This document shows, piece after piece, positions 12,251 through 21,531 of a stretch of DNA of 64,000 nucleotides. The number at the start of each line of letters is the position of its first letter. Position 1 is the stretch's first letter. The notes under the pieces are model-generated. The model was not told where the DNA came from and searched no databases. It saw only the letters and a list, made by a program, of their open reading frames with translations. Source of the DNA: Closterium sp. Naga37s-1 (lineage: Eukaryota > Streptophyta > Zygnematophyceae > Desmidiales > Closteriaceae); assembly GCA_947471745.1 (NCBI GenBank), contig CANJKZ010000517.1, forward strand, positions 181,001-245,000, given 5' to 3'. Both the position numbers and the translations under genes were made by a program.

Positions 12251-12366
12251 CTCCCCTGCCGCGCTCACGCTTGGGCACCCTACGCACAAGGTCCACCCAG
12301 AACCCAAGGGATAGTATACACTGGGAAAATCCTTCGTCAGTGTGCACACAACACATAGCACGCCGG

Positions 12367-15300
12367 TCACCGCACCAGCCGTGCAGAAGGGCACGGCACA
12401 TACTGCTGCACATCGTCGTCACCATCGCCTACGTCAGCCAGACGAACTTGGCCCATCGCGACGGAGCACCGGTTGAAGGCCGGAAAGTGCAGCCCCTTCG
12501 TCAGGAAGTCAGCTGACTGCTCAGAGGTGGGGATGTACTTCAACGCAATCTTCCCACGCTTCACCATCTGCTGCAGCCAAGCATAACGTCGCTCCATGTG
12601 CTTGAGGTTGCCCTTCAGCCCCAAGCCTTCCGCGACAGTGATGGCCGACTGGTTGTCCACACGAAGGACAGTCGGCGTCCCAGGGTCTAGCAACTTGAAC
12701 TCTGCAAGGAGGAAGCGAAGCCGACGAGCCTCCTTGCCAGCTTCCGTGGCCGCAACGTACTCTGACTCGGTCGAGGAGAGCGTCGCACACTTGATGCGCT
12801 GGCTCGACCAGGAGACTGCGGCCCCTCTGAAGACGAATGCATAGCCACCCGTGCTCGTCCGGTTCTGCTTGTCTCCTGCATCGTCTGCGTCCACGTAGCC
12901 GACCAGGCACAGCGAACCTGGTCCACCGCCGAACTCCAAAGCGGTGTCACGGGTGTCGGCGAGGTAGTGCAGGCAGCGGTCGACCTCGCGCCAGTGGTTA
13001 TCACTCCGCACCGTCAGGCCGCTTCCCAGCTTGCTGCACGCGAACGCGATGTCTGGCCTCATCGTCGTCGCCGCGAACTGCAGCGAGCCAACCTTCTGCC
13101 TGTATTCTTCCTCCTCGCGCGCCTGAGCATCCTCGTCATCAAATGTCAGCTCCGCATAGGCGTCGACGGAGACCGGCGTCTTCGGGATGCGCCCGGTCTG
13201 CTCCTCGTCGATGAAACGCCTGCGCAGCTTGTCGGCGTACGACTGCTGGTGCAGCCACAGCTTCCTTGCCGACCTGTCGCGCACGATCTCCAGCCCAAGG
13301 TACCTCTCGACCGGGTTGATCTCGCGCAGCTCAAAAGCAGCCTCCAGCAGCTCCTTCAGCTCCTTAAGCATCGCGAGGCTGCTGCTGGCAGCAAGCAGGT
13401 CGTCAACGTAGACAAGCACCCAGCACATCACTCCTCCGTCGCCGACCTTGAAGTTGAGAGCCTCGTCGACCTGGCTCTTCTTCCAGTCGGCGCCCAGCAA
13501 CACTCCATCGAGGGCCCTGTACCATAGCAGGGGTGACTGCTTCAGTCCGTAGAGGCTTTTCAACAGCTTGCACACCCGGCCAGTTCCATCGTCATAGTAG
13601 TCTGGCTGGTACATGTACAGCACCCTGTCCAGCTTACTCTGCAGGAATGCATTTTTCATGTCAAGCTGCATTAGGTGCAAGTCGTGGACAGCGACGATGC
13701 TGAGGAAGATCCTCAGCGTGACGTAGCTGCTGACCGGTGCGTACGTCTCTTCGTAGTCGGCGCCGTACACCTGCGTGAAGCCCTTCACGACTAAACGTGC
13801 CTTCTCACGAGCGACCGTATCATCGATGTGATACTTCGTCGTCAGCACCCACCGGTTCTTCATGATGTTCACCCCGCGCGGACGTTCGACCAGCTCCCAT
13901 GTGCCGTTGGCGATGAGGCTGCGAATCTCCTCGTCCATCGCCGCCTTCACCGCCTTGCCTTTCCAGCTCGCCAGAGCCTCCTTCACTGTCATCGTCGCGA
14001 TGTCCCAGCGATGCTCTGGGTCAGCGTGCACGTCAGGGTCGAGCTCGGGCAGGTCGACGTCGTCCTGCGCATCGTCGAGCAACGTGCTGTAGGAGGTGGG
14101 GGGCAAGCAAGCATGGTAGCTCAGCTTCTCGCGAGGCTTGCCAAAGTTGACACGAGTGGAACGTCGCAGCGGAGGCTCGTCAGCTTTGATTTCCACCACA
14201 TCGCTGTCAGTGGACTGCTCCCCCGTAGACAGCTCCCCTTCGTCGTCATCAGGTTCACCAATGACCTCCACAACGTCACTCGACAAACCATCGTCGAACT
14301 GCTCCCCTGTCGGCGGTTCCTCTGCAGACGCTTCCTTCGTCAATGGCTCCCCTGTCAGCTGCATCTGTTCCACCCGCAGCTCCCCTGCCGTCGAAGGCTT
14401 CGCACCCTCGTCGACGAGCTTGACATCACGTCGGCCGCTGGCGATGCCCCTGGACGGCGCCACAGGCAACGTCCGCAGGCTCCCCTCGTCGCCAGTAGCT
14501 GACGAAGGTGTCTGCTCAGGCAAGTTGGCGACAACAGGTGGTGCAGTAGGAACAAGAGGAGGAGGAGTAGGATGGACCTCCTCGACATCCTCGTCAGCAG
14601 CCTCGTCGATCTCGGCGAGCTGTGGAAACGTCGCCGTCGAGGAGTCAGTCGGAGAGTGGGTCTGCGCCCGTGCAGACGCTGGCCCATGCGTCACCTTCCA
14701 CACCTCCAGAGACATCGTCTCGTAGAAGATAGCCTCGACCGTTGTGACAAGCTTGTTGTCAGTCAGGTCGAGCACTTCCCATCCCTTGCTCTCCGGTGAC
14801 ACACCCAGGTGTAGCCCCCAACGAGCCTTCGACGCCAGCTTCCCACCACGCTGCTGCTCAGGGACCATGAGCTGCACCATGCAGCCCCACACCCTCGCCA
14901 GAGTGAGATCAGGCTTCTTGCCTGTCAGCAGCTGGTGCGGCGTCGTCCCCAGAGGCAGCGTCGACCGCTCCAAGCAGTTGCGCACCCAGACGGCCTGCCG
15001 CAGGGCAAGATGCCACCAGTGGTGCTGCACGCCCATGTGCAGCAGCATCGTCCGCACGGCCTCGACGACCGTCTGCATCTCCCTCTCCGCCATGCCGTTC
15101 TGCTGCGGAGTGTACGGACAGGTCAGGTCGTGGACGATGCCTTTGCCGTTGACGAAGTTGGTGAAGTCCTTCCCCAGGAACTCGCCTCCGCGGTCAGAGC
15201 GGAGCATCATCACCGATTTCTTGGTTTGCCTCTCCACGACCACCAGCCACTGCTTAAACACTTCCAGGATGTCGCTTTTCTTGGCGACCGGCCTCACCCA

Positions 15301-15750
15301 AACGTAGCGAGTCTTTCGATCCTTCAGCAGAAGGAAGTAATAGCTGCCATCCTTGGCAGCCACTCGGAACGGTCCGCACAAGTCAATGTGCACAACGGCA
15401 AGGGCTTCCTCCGCATCCGAACCTTTGTTGGGGAAGGTATGCCGTGCAAGTTTGCCACCTACGCAGGAGACGCACGGCAAATCGGTCCCTATGGAAGGCG
15501 TGATGTCCAGGCCAGTGGCAACATTGTGCTTCGCCGAGCTCTTGATGATGTCGACACCAACGTGCGCAAGCCTCGCGTGCCACCTGGGCGGCGTCGACTT
15601 CGTTGCCGAAGCAATCGTTCGCAGAGCCACCACCTCAGTCGACTTCGATGACAGCTTTGTCGAGAAGGGTTGAAGGTGCTCGACCGAGCACCTCCCCAGT
15701 CGCGTTGACGAGCATCGTCTCATCACCGTCGTCCTGCAGCTGCACACCAT
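12367..15750 (-). CDS. Element C pol: integrase, reverse transcriptase, RNase H
   Basis: 1,127 codons open. In order: the zinc-binding HARLAHVGVD...CVSCVGGK region, integrase core with HIDLCGPF, LRSDRGGEF and QQNGMAERE (the D, D and E residues), a low-complexity linker, then copia reverse transcriptase with AFLQSKLD and the catalytic LVYVDDLLA. RNase H follows with VGYVDADDAGD, SSTESEYVAA and VDNQSAITVAEG, and the end is FLTKGLHFPAFNRCSV. It ends at TGA after VPCPSARLVR. It is in a different frame from gag upstream; compared with element E, the two are fused in E, so an indel near 15640-15690 broke the polyprotein here. All catalytic residues I looked for are present. Confidence 0.93.
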   Translation of the reverse strand: MVCSCRTTVMRRCSSTRLGRCSVEHLQPFSTKLSSKSTEVVALRTIASATKSTPPRWHARLAHVGVDIIKSSAKHNVATGLDITPSIGTDLPCVSCVGGKLARHTFPNKGSDAEEALAVVHIDLCGPFRVAAKDGSYYFLLLKDRKTRYVWVRPVAKKSDILEVFKQWLVVVERQTKKSVMMLRSDRGGEFLGKDFTNFVNGKGIVHDLTCPYTPQQNGMAEREMQTVVEAVRTMLLHMGVQHHWWHLALRQAVWVRNCLERSTLPLGTTPHQLLTGKKPDLTLARVWGCMVQLMVPEQQRGGKLASKARWGLHLGVSPESKGWEVLDLTDNKLVTTVEAIFYETMSLEVWKVTHGPASARAQTHSPTDSSTATFPQLAEIDEAADEDVEEVHPTPPPLVPTAPPVVANLPEQTPSSATGDEGSLRTLPVAPSRGIASGRRDVKLVDEGAKPSTAGELRVEQMQLTGEPLTKEASAEEPPTGEQFDDGLSSDVVEVIGEPDDDEGELSTGEQSTDSDVVEIKADEPPLRRSTRVNFGKPREKLSYHACLPPTSYSTLLDDAQDDVDLPELDPDVHADPEHRWDIATMTVKEALASWKGKAVKAAMDEEIRSLIANGTWELVERPRGVNIMKNRWVLTTKYHIDDTVAREKARLVVKGFTQVYGADYEETYAPVSSYVTLRIFLSIVAVHDLHLMQLDMKNAFLQSKLDRVLYMYQPDYYDDGTGRVCKLLKSLYGLKQSPLLWYRALDGVLLGADWKKSQVDEALNFKVGDGGVMCWVLVYVDDLLAASSSLAMLKELKELLEAAFELREINPVERYLGLEIVRDRSARKLWLHQQSYADKLRRRFIDEEQTGRIPKTPVSVDAYAELTFDDEDAQAREEEEYRQKVGSLQFAATTMRPDIAFACSKLGSGLTVRSDNHWREVDRCLHYLADTRDTALEFGGGPGSLCLVGYVDADDAGDKQNRTSTGGYAFVFRGAAVSWSSQRIKCATLSSTESEYVAATEAGKEARRLRFLLAEFKLLDPGTPTVLRVDNQSAITVAEGLGLKGNLKHMERRYAWLQQMVKRGKIALKYIPTSEQSADFLTKGLHFPAFNRCSVAMGQVRLADVGDGDDDVQQYVPCPSARLVR

Positions 15751-17473
15751 TCTCCTTCAGCTGACCAGCTGACAGCAGGTTCGCCTGCACGCCCGGGACG
15801 TAGAGCACGTCGGGGATGAGGACCTGCTTCCCGGCCTCCCCTTGCAAAGCGACGGTGCCTCGGCCCTCGACGGTCTGCAGAGCCCCGTTGAAGCCATGCA
15901 CATGCTTCACATTGCCGCTCGGCCCCATGTCGACGAAGGCCTCCTTCGAACCCATGAGGTGGTGTGAGCAACCGCTGTCGAGCAGAACCACCATTGGATT
16001 TGCCTGCACGGCTGCGGCGACTGCTTTGAAGTCTTCGCCGGCCTCTGGTGCCAGCGAAACAGTCTGCTCCACCATGCTGACCATTGAGCAGGAAGCGTCT
16101 CCATCACCTTGCCCCTTGCCGCTGGAGGAGTCGACCTCCTTCGTCAAAGACGTCTGCTTCTCCTTGCGCGGCTTCTCGTCCCGACTTTGACGACCGTTGG
16201 CCGACCTTCCGCGGCCTCCCTTGTGGTCATCGTCGTAAGTGTCTTCTCGGTCAGGGCAGTTATAGGAGAGGTGGTCGGCGCTTCCGCAGACCCAGCACTC
16301 ACGCCGTCGACCACCTTTGCCGCGACCACTGTCACGAGTTGATTTCGCCTGGTCGGCGTCCTTCGCCGACCTCCCACCTCCGCTACCACCTCCGCCAGAC
16401 TTTCCTCGCTGCCCCCGCGGACGATTCTGTTTCGTCAGTGCAGCGTAACTCGCCTGCGGAAGGAGCTCCGTGGGCTGCTCTGCCTCCTGCATAGCCTCAT
16501 CTTGAAGGATGTAGCTGGTGATTGAGTCCTCGTCGAGTGACTCCCGCGTGCCGGGCACCATCATCATCCTCTTCATGAGGTTGTAGCTACGCGGCAGGCC
16601 CTTGACAACGTGGGTGATGTAGGACGCCGTAGAGTATTCGGCGCCCGCCATCCGCATTTCGGCCAGTATTCGTCGAGCAAGGTTGCAGTAGTCCGTCGCC
16701 GACTCCTGCTCACCCATCCGTATGTGTGTCATTTTCTCCTCCAGCTGTCCGATGTACAGGTCGTCCTTGGCCTGGTACGTCGACAGGATGAAGTGCCATG
16801 CTTGGTGACCAGCATCCAGTCGCTCTCGACAGCTCCTGAGCGCTAGCTGCACCACCGGCGAGCAGCACCTCGAGATGACCATGAAAGTGAGCAAGTGAGC
16901 AGCACGAAACTCCCCGCGCAGCTCGACATCATCCTCGTGCGGAATTGGCACAGTGCCATCGGCGAAGCCCTTCAGCCCGGCGACCTCCAACTGTGGTTCT
17001 ATCGACTCCCTCCAAGTGATGAGGTCCCGTCGACCTTGCAGAGGTGCGACGGTGATCTTGTCCGGCGAAAACTTGAAGTAGCCATACGCCGGCGCGATCC
17101 CGCCCGCTGCCACATGCGTCGTCGCCGAGAGACTTCCACTGCTTCGTTGAGGAGCCATCGGCCGCTGCACTCGTGCGTGACTCCCGCCAACACCACCGTC
17201 AACAGACCTGAGCACTCCTATCTGCCTCGTGCCCTCGTTGCCATGGACTCGTGCACCGCCGTCGACCTCCTCGTCGACGCCACCTTCGTTGCGTGTCGGT
17301 CGAGGAGATGCAGGACGGGAAGGGTGCTCCGTCGCCCACTGCGCCCGGATGCCCAGCTCGACGATCTCCAAGGGGATCGTCCCGTACTCGCCAGCCTCGT
17401 GGCGTCTCCTCGCATTAGCTAGTCGTGTCTCCAAGGTGTCCGCTACACCCGCTTCAACTACGGGGTCGACCAT
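15635..17473 (-). CDS. Element C gag and protease
   Basis: 612 codons starting MVDPVVEAGVADTLE. The N-terminal half is the copia gag (UBN2-type helical region; LYIGQLEEKMTHIRMGEQE is typical). A CCHC knuckle CWVCGSADHLSYNC lies after a basic Gly-rich stretch, and the aspartic protease motif VVLLDSGCSHHLMG follows. The frame ends at TGA after KAVIEVD while pol continues in another frame. In element E the same region is continuous, so I read this as a mutation and not as a programmed frameshift. Confidence 0.9.
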   Translation of the reverse strand: MVDPVVEAGVADTLETRLANARRRHEAGEYGTIPLEIVELGIRAQWATEHPSRPASPRPTRNEGGVDEEVDGGARVHGNEGTRQIGVLRSVDGGVGGSHARVQRPMAPQRSSGSLSATTHVAAGGIAPAYGYFKFSPDKITVAPLQGRRDLITWRESIEPQLEVAGLKGFADGTVPIPHEDDVELRGEFRAAHLLTFMVISRCCSPVVQLALRSCRERLDAGHQAWHFILSTYQAKDDLYIGQLEEKMTHIRMGEQESATDYCNLARRILAEMRMAGAEYSTASYITHVVKGLPRSYNLMKRMMMVPGTRESLDEDSITSYILQDEAMQEAEQPTELLPQASYAALTKQNRPRGQRGKSGGGGSGGGRSAKDADQAKSTRDSGRGKGGRRRECWVCGSADHLSYNCPDREDTYDDDHKGGRGRSANGRQSRDEKPRKEKQTSLTKEVDSSSGKGQGDGDASCSMVSMVEQTVSLAPEAGEDFKAVAAAVQANPMVVLLDSGCSHHLMGSKEAFVDMGPSGNVKHVHGFNGALQTVEGRGTVALQGEAGKQVLIPDVLYVPGVQANLLSAGQLKENGVQLQDDGDETMLVNATGEVLGRAPSTLLDKAVIEVD

Positions 17474-17574
17474 GGTGACTCCGAAGGCTGCCGGCCTACG
17501 AACGACATAGTAGGTGCAAAAGTCGGCTCCTTTCTGAAGGTATCCTTGCGGGGCCGTCCACGCTCACCGCACCA

Positions 17575-17826
17575 TGAGGAGATAAACTCTACAACGGTGG
17601 GAGCTAGACTACAGGTTGGGCACTTGTTGTAGGAGTGATTGTAGCTATGTCTGTGTTCTCTAGGACTTGTGTTTTCACAGGGCAAAACAGCAAGAGTTTC
17701 ACTAAGGAATGTTGAGAATACAGAGTTCAGAATGATAACAAGCAATGGCAAAGATGGACTACGGCACATGCAAGGTTTGCCAGTGCTCAGGCAGGTCGAC
17801 TGCCAGCGTGACAGAGTTGTTGACCT
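17575..17826 (-). repeat. Element C 5' LTR, piece 1
   Basis: 252 bp matching 11161-11412. It breaks off after GACCT, where receptor-gene intron sequence begins. Confidence 0.92.
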
Positions 17827-18170
17827 TCATTGCGCTAACGATCTCACGCCTCTGCATTTCCATCAGTGAAAGGCCCGTCCCACTGAACCCTTCCTCTTAA
17901 ACCTCGCCTCCCATCTTCCGCTGCATCCCTTCCGCTGCTCTCTGGCTGGCAGTCAGGAGATGCCAGCATGCCAACATTAACCTTTCCGGCCCATACGATT
18001 TGATATGTCCTCCTTTGTTGTGTTGTGTATCCTCCCATAACCACCTGATCTCAGGTTGTCCAATTTCTGTCCCTTCGATTCCATTTTGACGCAAACATAT
18101 TTTGCCCATGCCCATTTTCTCCGACCTTTTGTGCTTTGATTTCTGTGCCGCACGCGTGCCTGCCCTACAG

Positions 18171-21135
18171 GGACCTATCTAACAACGAAATCACGGGCCG
18201 TATGCCTGCCACGTTTTCCGGCGCCCCAAGTCTTAAGTCCATGTGAGCAGCGCGCGCGTGTGTGCGTGCTCTTTTTTCTTTTCCTTATTTGTATGCTTTT
18301 TATATGACAATAATGTTCTTGCGTGTTGGAACACACTACACACACGTACACCTGCACTAACAGTCTTCTGCTTAAAAGGTTTCTCCTCCCAATATGCCTT
18401 CCTCCCAATGTGCCCTCCTCCCAATGTGCCCGGTTGCCACAGAAACCTCGCAAACAACAAGATCACGGGGACCATCCCTGCCACTTTGAGCGAGCTTGAA
18501 GATCTCACTGAACTGTTAGTGAGCACGCGCTTGCAACTGCAAGCACAGCACACATAGCTTGTACTGCGCTGATTGGTTCACCAGTTTTACCTCGGGTGGT
18601 GCAAGAGTTATGCTTGGATGGGGCATCATTTCAACTCTCTGTGATTCCAACAAGACAATTCCTAAGTCTTTATTTTTTTTTCTACAAACGAGAGTACAGT
18701 TGCTATCTCTCTCTCCCTCTTTCACATTCATCTCCAAGGTCAGTGCCATCATGCACGCTCTTTTCCTTTCATATGTCCCGTGCCCCAACTAATTTTGCCG
18801 TCCCGTGCCCCAACTGTTTTTCCCGTCCCGTGCCAACTGTTTTTCCCGTCCCGTGCCCCATCTGCTTGTCTCGTCCCATTGCCCCATTCACTTCAGATTC
18901 CAGTCAGGAAACCAGCTCTATGGCTCCATACCAGACAATCTCACAGCCATTCCATCCCTTTACACGCTGTGAGCACCTTTTCAGGACATCTCATAGCAGT
19001 CTTTGAGAGTTGTCAGCGATAGGTCACAGCACGCTGTCTGTGACTTCTCAGATTCCTAGCAAGATGATTTGGCACTTCACTCTTCTCCACGTCCTGACTC
19101 ATGCAGTGCATGTTTCATCTTTCAGTTGTGTTCTGGTTACGATCACACCACTTGCTGTGCTCTAACTGCTGCGACGGCCATGCTCTTACTTACAACGGGT
19201 CCTCCAACTGACTCGGCCCAGAGATTTTCTAACTGGATCTGGTCGCTCTTCTGGTGGGCACGACACGACCAGCTCGACATGACCCGACCCGAACCAACCT
19301 GACTTTCGGGTCGGGATTTGCCAGCGGGTCGAAAAAACCCGACCCCGGATTGTGCCGACCTGGCCCGTTTGAGCCAGGTTGGTTAAGGCGAATCCCCAGG
19401 TTGGCAGACGACTGTAGTTGACCCAGCCTGGGTAAAACTGGGTCGGATCGGGTTGGGTCGGGTCAACCCTTGTCCTGTCCTCATGCGTAGCCTACTTGTG
19501 CGGACATCCACTCTCCCTCCACCCACTTACCTCTCCCACAGGCCACGTCTCTCCCACCCGCTGTTCTCGCAGAGACGTGGCACGCAATTACCTCACGGGG
19601 CCCATTCTGAATCCTGCCAGCATGCCAGAGTATGCCTACTATGACTACAGCAGCAACTACCTCTCGGGAGGCCTGCAAGAATCCGACTGCTCGCTGGACT
19701 CCATGCGTCTCGGCGCCAACTGCTTTTCCATTCCATCGGCAGCAGCAGCAGCAGCAGGCTCGTGCAAAGGTGCTGAGCAGCGGCCGGCAGCAGTGTGTGA
19801 GGCGTTCTTTGGGATTGCCAACATCACCACGCCTGCTTGCGGGGGCCTGGGAGTGTGCCACCCGGACGGTCCGAATCTTGTTCCCACGTGCCTGTGTCAC
19901 GATGGGTTCGTGGAGGATGGAGGGATCTACTGCATCGCTGCGGGTACGTGCGTGTAGTGAAGAGGAGTACTATGCATGGCCGCATTCTTTCTGACAGAAC
20001 TGCTTGCCATGTCGTGACAATCTGCTTCTCCAACGCGCTACTCTTCTTCCTCTCCTTGTGTTGCCGCATCCCCCTTGCTGCTGCAGGCTCGCTTCGAAAC
20101 GGTGACGTGGTGGAGCCGACTGTTCTCACCAAGGGCACAGCAGCAGAGACAGGCAGTGTATTCACTGCCGACCCTCTCGTGCTCTTCTCGTACGATTCTG
20201 TCAAGGAGGGCTGTGGCACCCAGCTGCAGTTCCAAGCCAACTTCACCTTCTTCATGTTCCCCACTGCTGCTGCTGCTTCTGCGAGCAACCCCGATCGCCA
20301 GGGGGCCAACGGGCTGGCATTTGTGATTTCCGCGACGAACGCAGCAGGATCTGGCGGGGAGGGGGGAGGGGTGGGGTACGCTGGCATGGACGCTCGGAGC
20401 ATAGCCGTAGAGTTTGACACGTTCACAGATGCAGCGCATGGGGACATGCCCGGCCACCACGTGGGGCTCAACATTGGCGGCAGCGCCACTTCCGTCAAGG
20501 CCGTCCGTGCTCCCTTCCCACTCAACGGCGGCAATGCGTACACGGCATGGATTGACTACAAACCGGGAAGCCCAGGAACTCTGAGGGTGTATCTCGCTCG
20601 GGATGATATCAAACCTGGCGTGCCTCTACTGGAGAGCCCTCTGTCGATGTGTGACGTGTTGCAGCCAACTGCTGCTGAACCGTCCTTCTACTTTGGGTTT
20701 GTGGCGTCTACCGTGGCCCCTTACCTTCAACAGCACGCCATCCTGGTGTCTCTCATTCGAACAGGTGAGGAAAGCTTTTCAGGGAATGTTCTTTTCTGGG
20801 CACAGCAACGCAATTTGCGATGTTTTAGGCTTCCAAATCAAGCAGACACCCGAGGCTTGTCGGTGGGCCATGCCATGCCATGCCATGCCATGTTGTGCCC
20901 CAGATTGTGCTGCTTCCTTGCTGTGATTTCCACCTGCTGCACTTACTCACCTGCACAAATTGGGTCCCTTCTTAGACGCCATGCCAGAAAACCCTGGCTC
21001 TTAAACAAATCCCTGTTCCACCCAGTCTCTCGTCTTCCAATCTTTGTCCTTTTCTTCCACTTTGCCTGCAGTCTTTTGTCCGCACCGCAGGGTTTTTGGT
21101 TTCCGCAAAGCCCAATACAGTATCCATCGTTCCAG
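18171..21135 (+). CDS. Fragment of an LRR / EGF-like / L-type lectin receptor gene
   Basis: Six exons with GT-AG introns in consistent phase: 18171-18242, 18443-18514, 18897-18968, 19573-19943, 20087-20764 and 21091-21135. The first three are exactly 72 bp, each one 24-residue LRR (for example DLSNNEITGRMPATFSG, NLANNKITGTIPATLSE). The fourth finishes the LRRs and adds a Cys-rich EGF-like stretch (ACGGLGVCHPDG...CLCHDGF). The fifth is a legume-lectin domain with LVLFSYDSV, GLAFVIS, IAVEFDT, HHVGLNIGG, AWIDY and LRVYLA; the metal-binding Asp of EFDT is kept, but the usual Asn before HHVG is not obvious. No stop or frameshift is seen. The signal peptide, first LRRs, membrane helix and any kinase are missing: the left edge is the element C LTR at 17826 and the right edge element D at 21156. 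The 21091 acceptor is chosen by phase; 21072 is an alternative. Probably a captured, non-functional fragment. Confidence 0.85.
18780..18872 (+). repeat. Intronic tandem repeat in the receptor fragment
   Basis: Four imperfect copies of a unit of about 23-30 bp containing CCCGTGCCCCAACTG and TTTTTCCCGTC, within the intron before the third LRR exon. Confidence 0.6.
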
Positions 21136-21155
21136 GTATGTTGCGCTGTCTTGTA

Positions 21156-21285
21156 TGTCAGAATGAACAAGGGTGATTGCACTAGGAAAGAGTTGGGTAC
21201 AAGTAGGAAACCCTGAACTTACTGTACCCCATAGTAACTACCCCACTACAGCCTAAACAAACTGTAGCAGATGTAACATTTGACA
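21156..21285 (-). repeat. Element D 3' LTR
   Basis: 130 bp, inserted 20 bp beyond the splice donor of the last visible receptor exon. Confidence 0.92.
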
Positions 21286-21531
21286 CACCCCCATAGGCAA
21301 AGTGGGGGAGAGCAAGGGGTCACAAGACCAGTCAAGAAAGGCAAAGCAAGCTCAGGGTGGATCACAACGTCACCACACACTCTGAGCACAAGCAAAGGGC
21401 CACAAGGCCAGTCCACATGCAGAGGCATATATGCAACACAAACAGCACAGTGATCTCTACCTAGCAAAGCAAGCATGCAGGTATATATATGTATATATAT
21501 ACATATATATAGATCACAGTACAAGCAAAGC

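Noticed and set aside
15635-15750. Programmed frameshift between gag and pol of element C
   Set aside because: In element E of the same lineage the two are fused in one frame, and the C sequence is shorter there, so an indel is simpler.
19280-19470. GGGTCGGG/CCCGACCC-rich stretch in a receptor-fragment intron as a MITE
   Set aside because: The repeats are short and imperfect and no terminal inverted repeat or target duplication could be defined.
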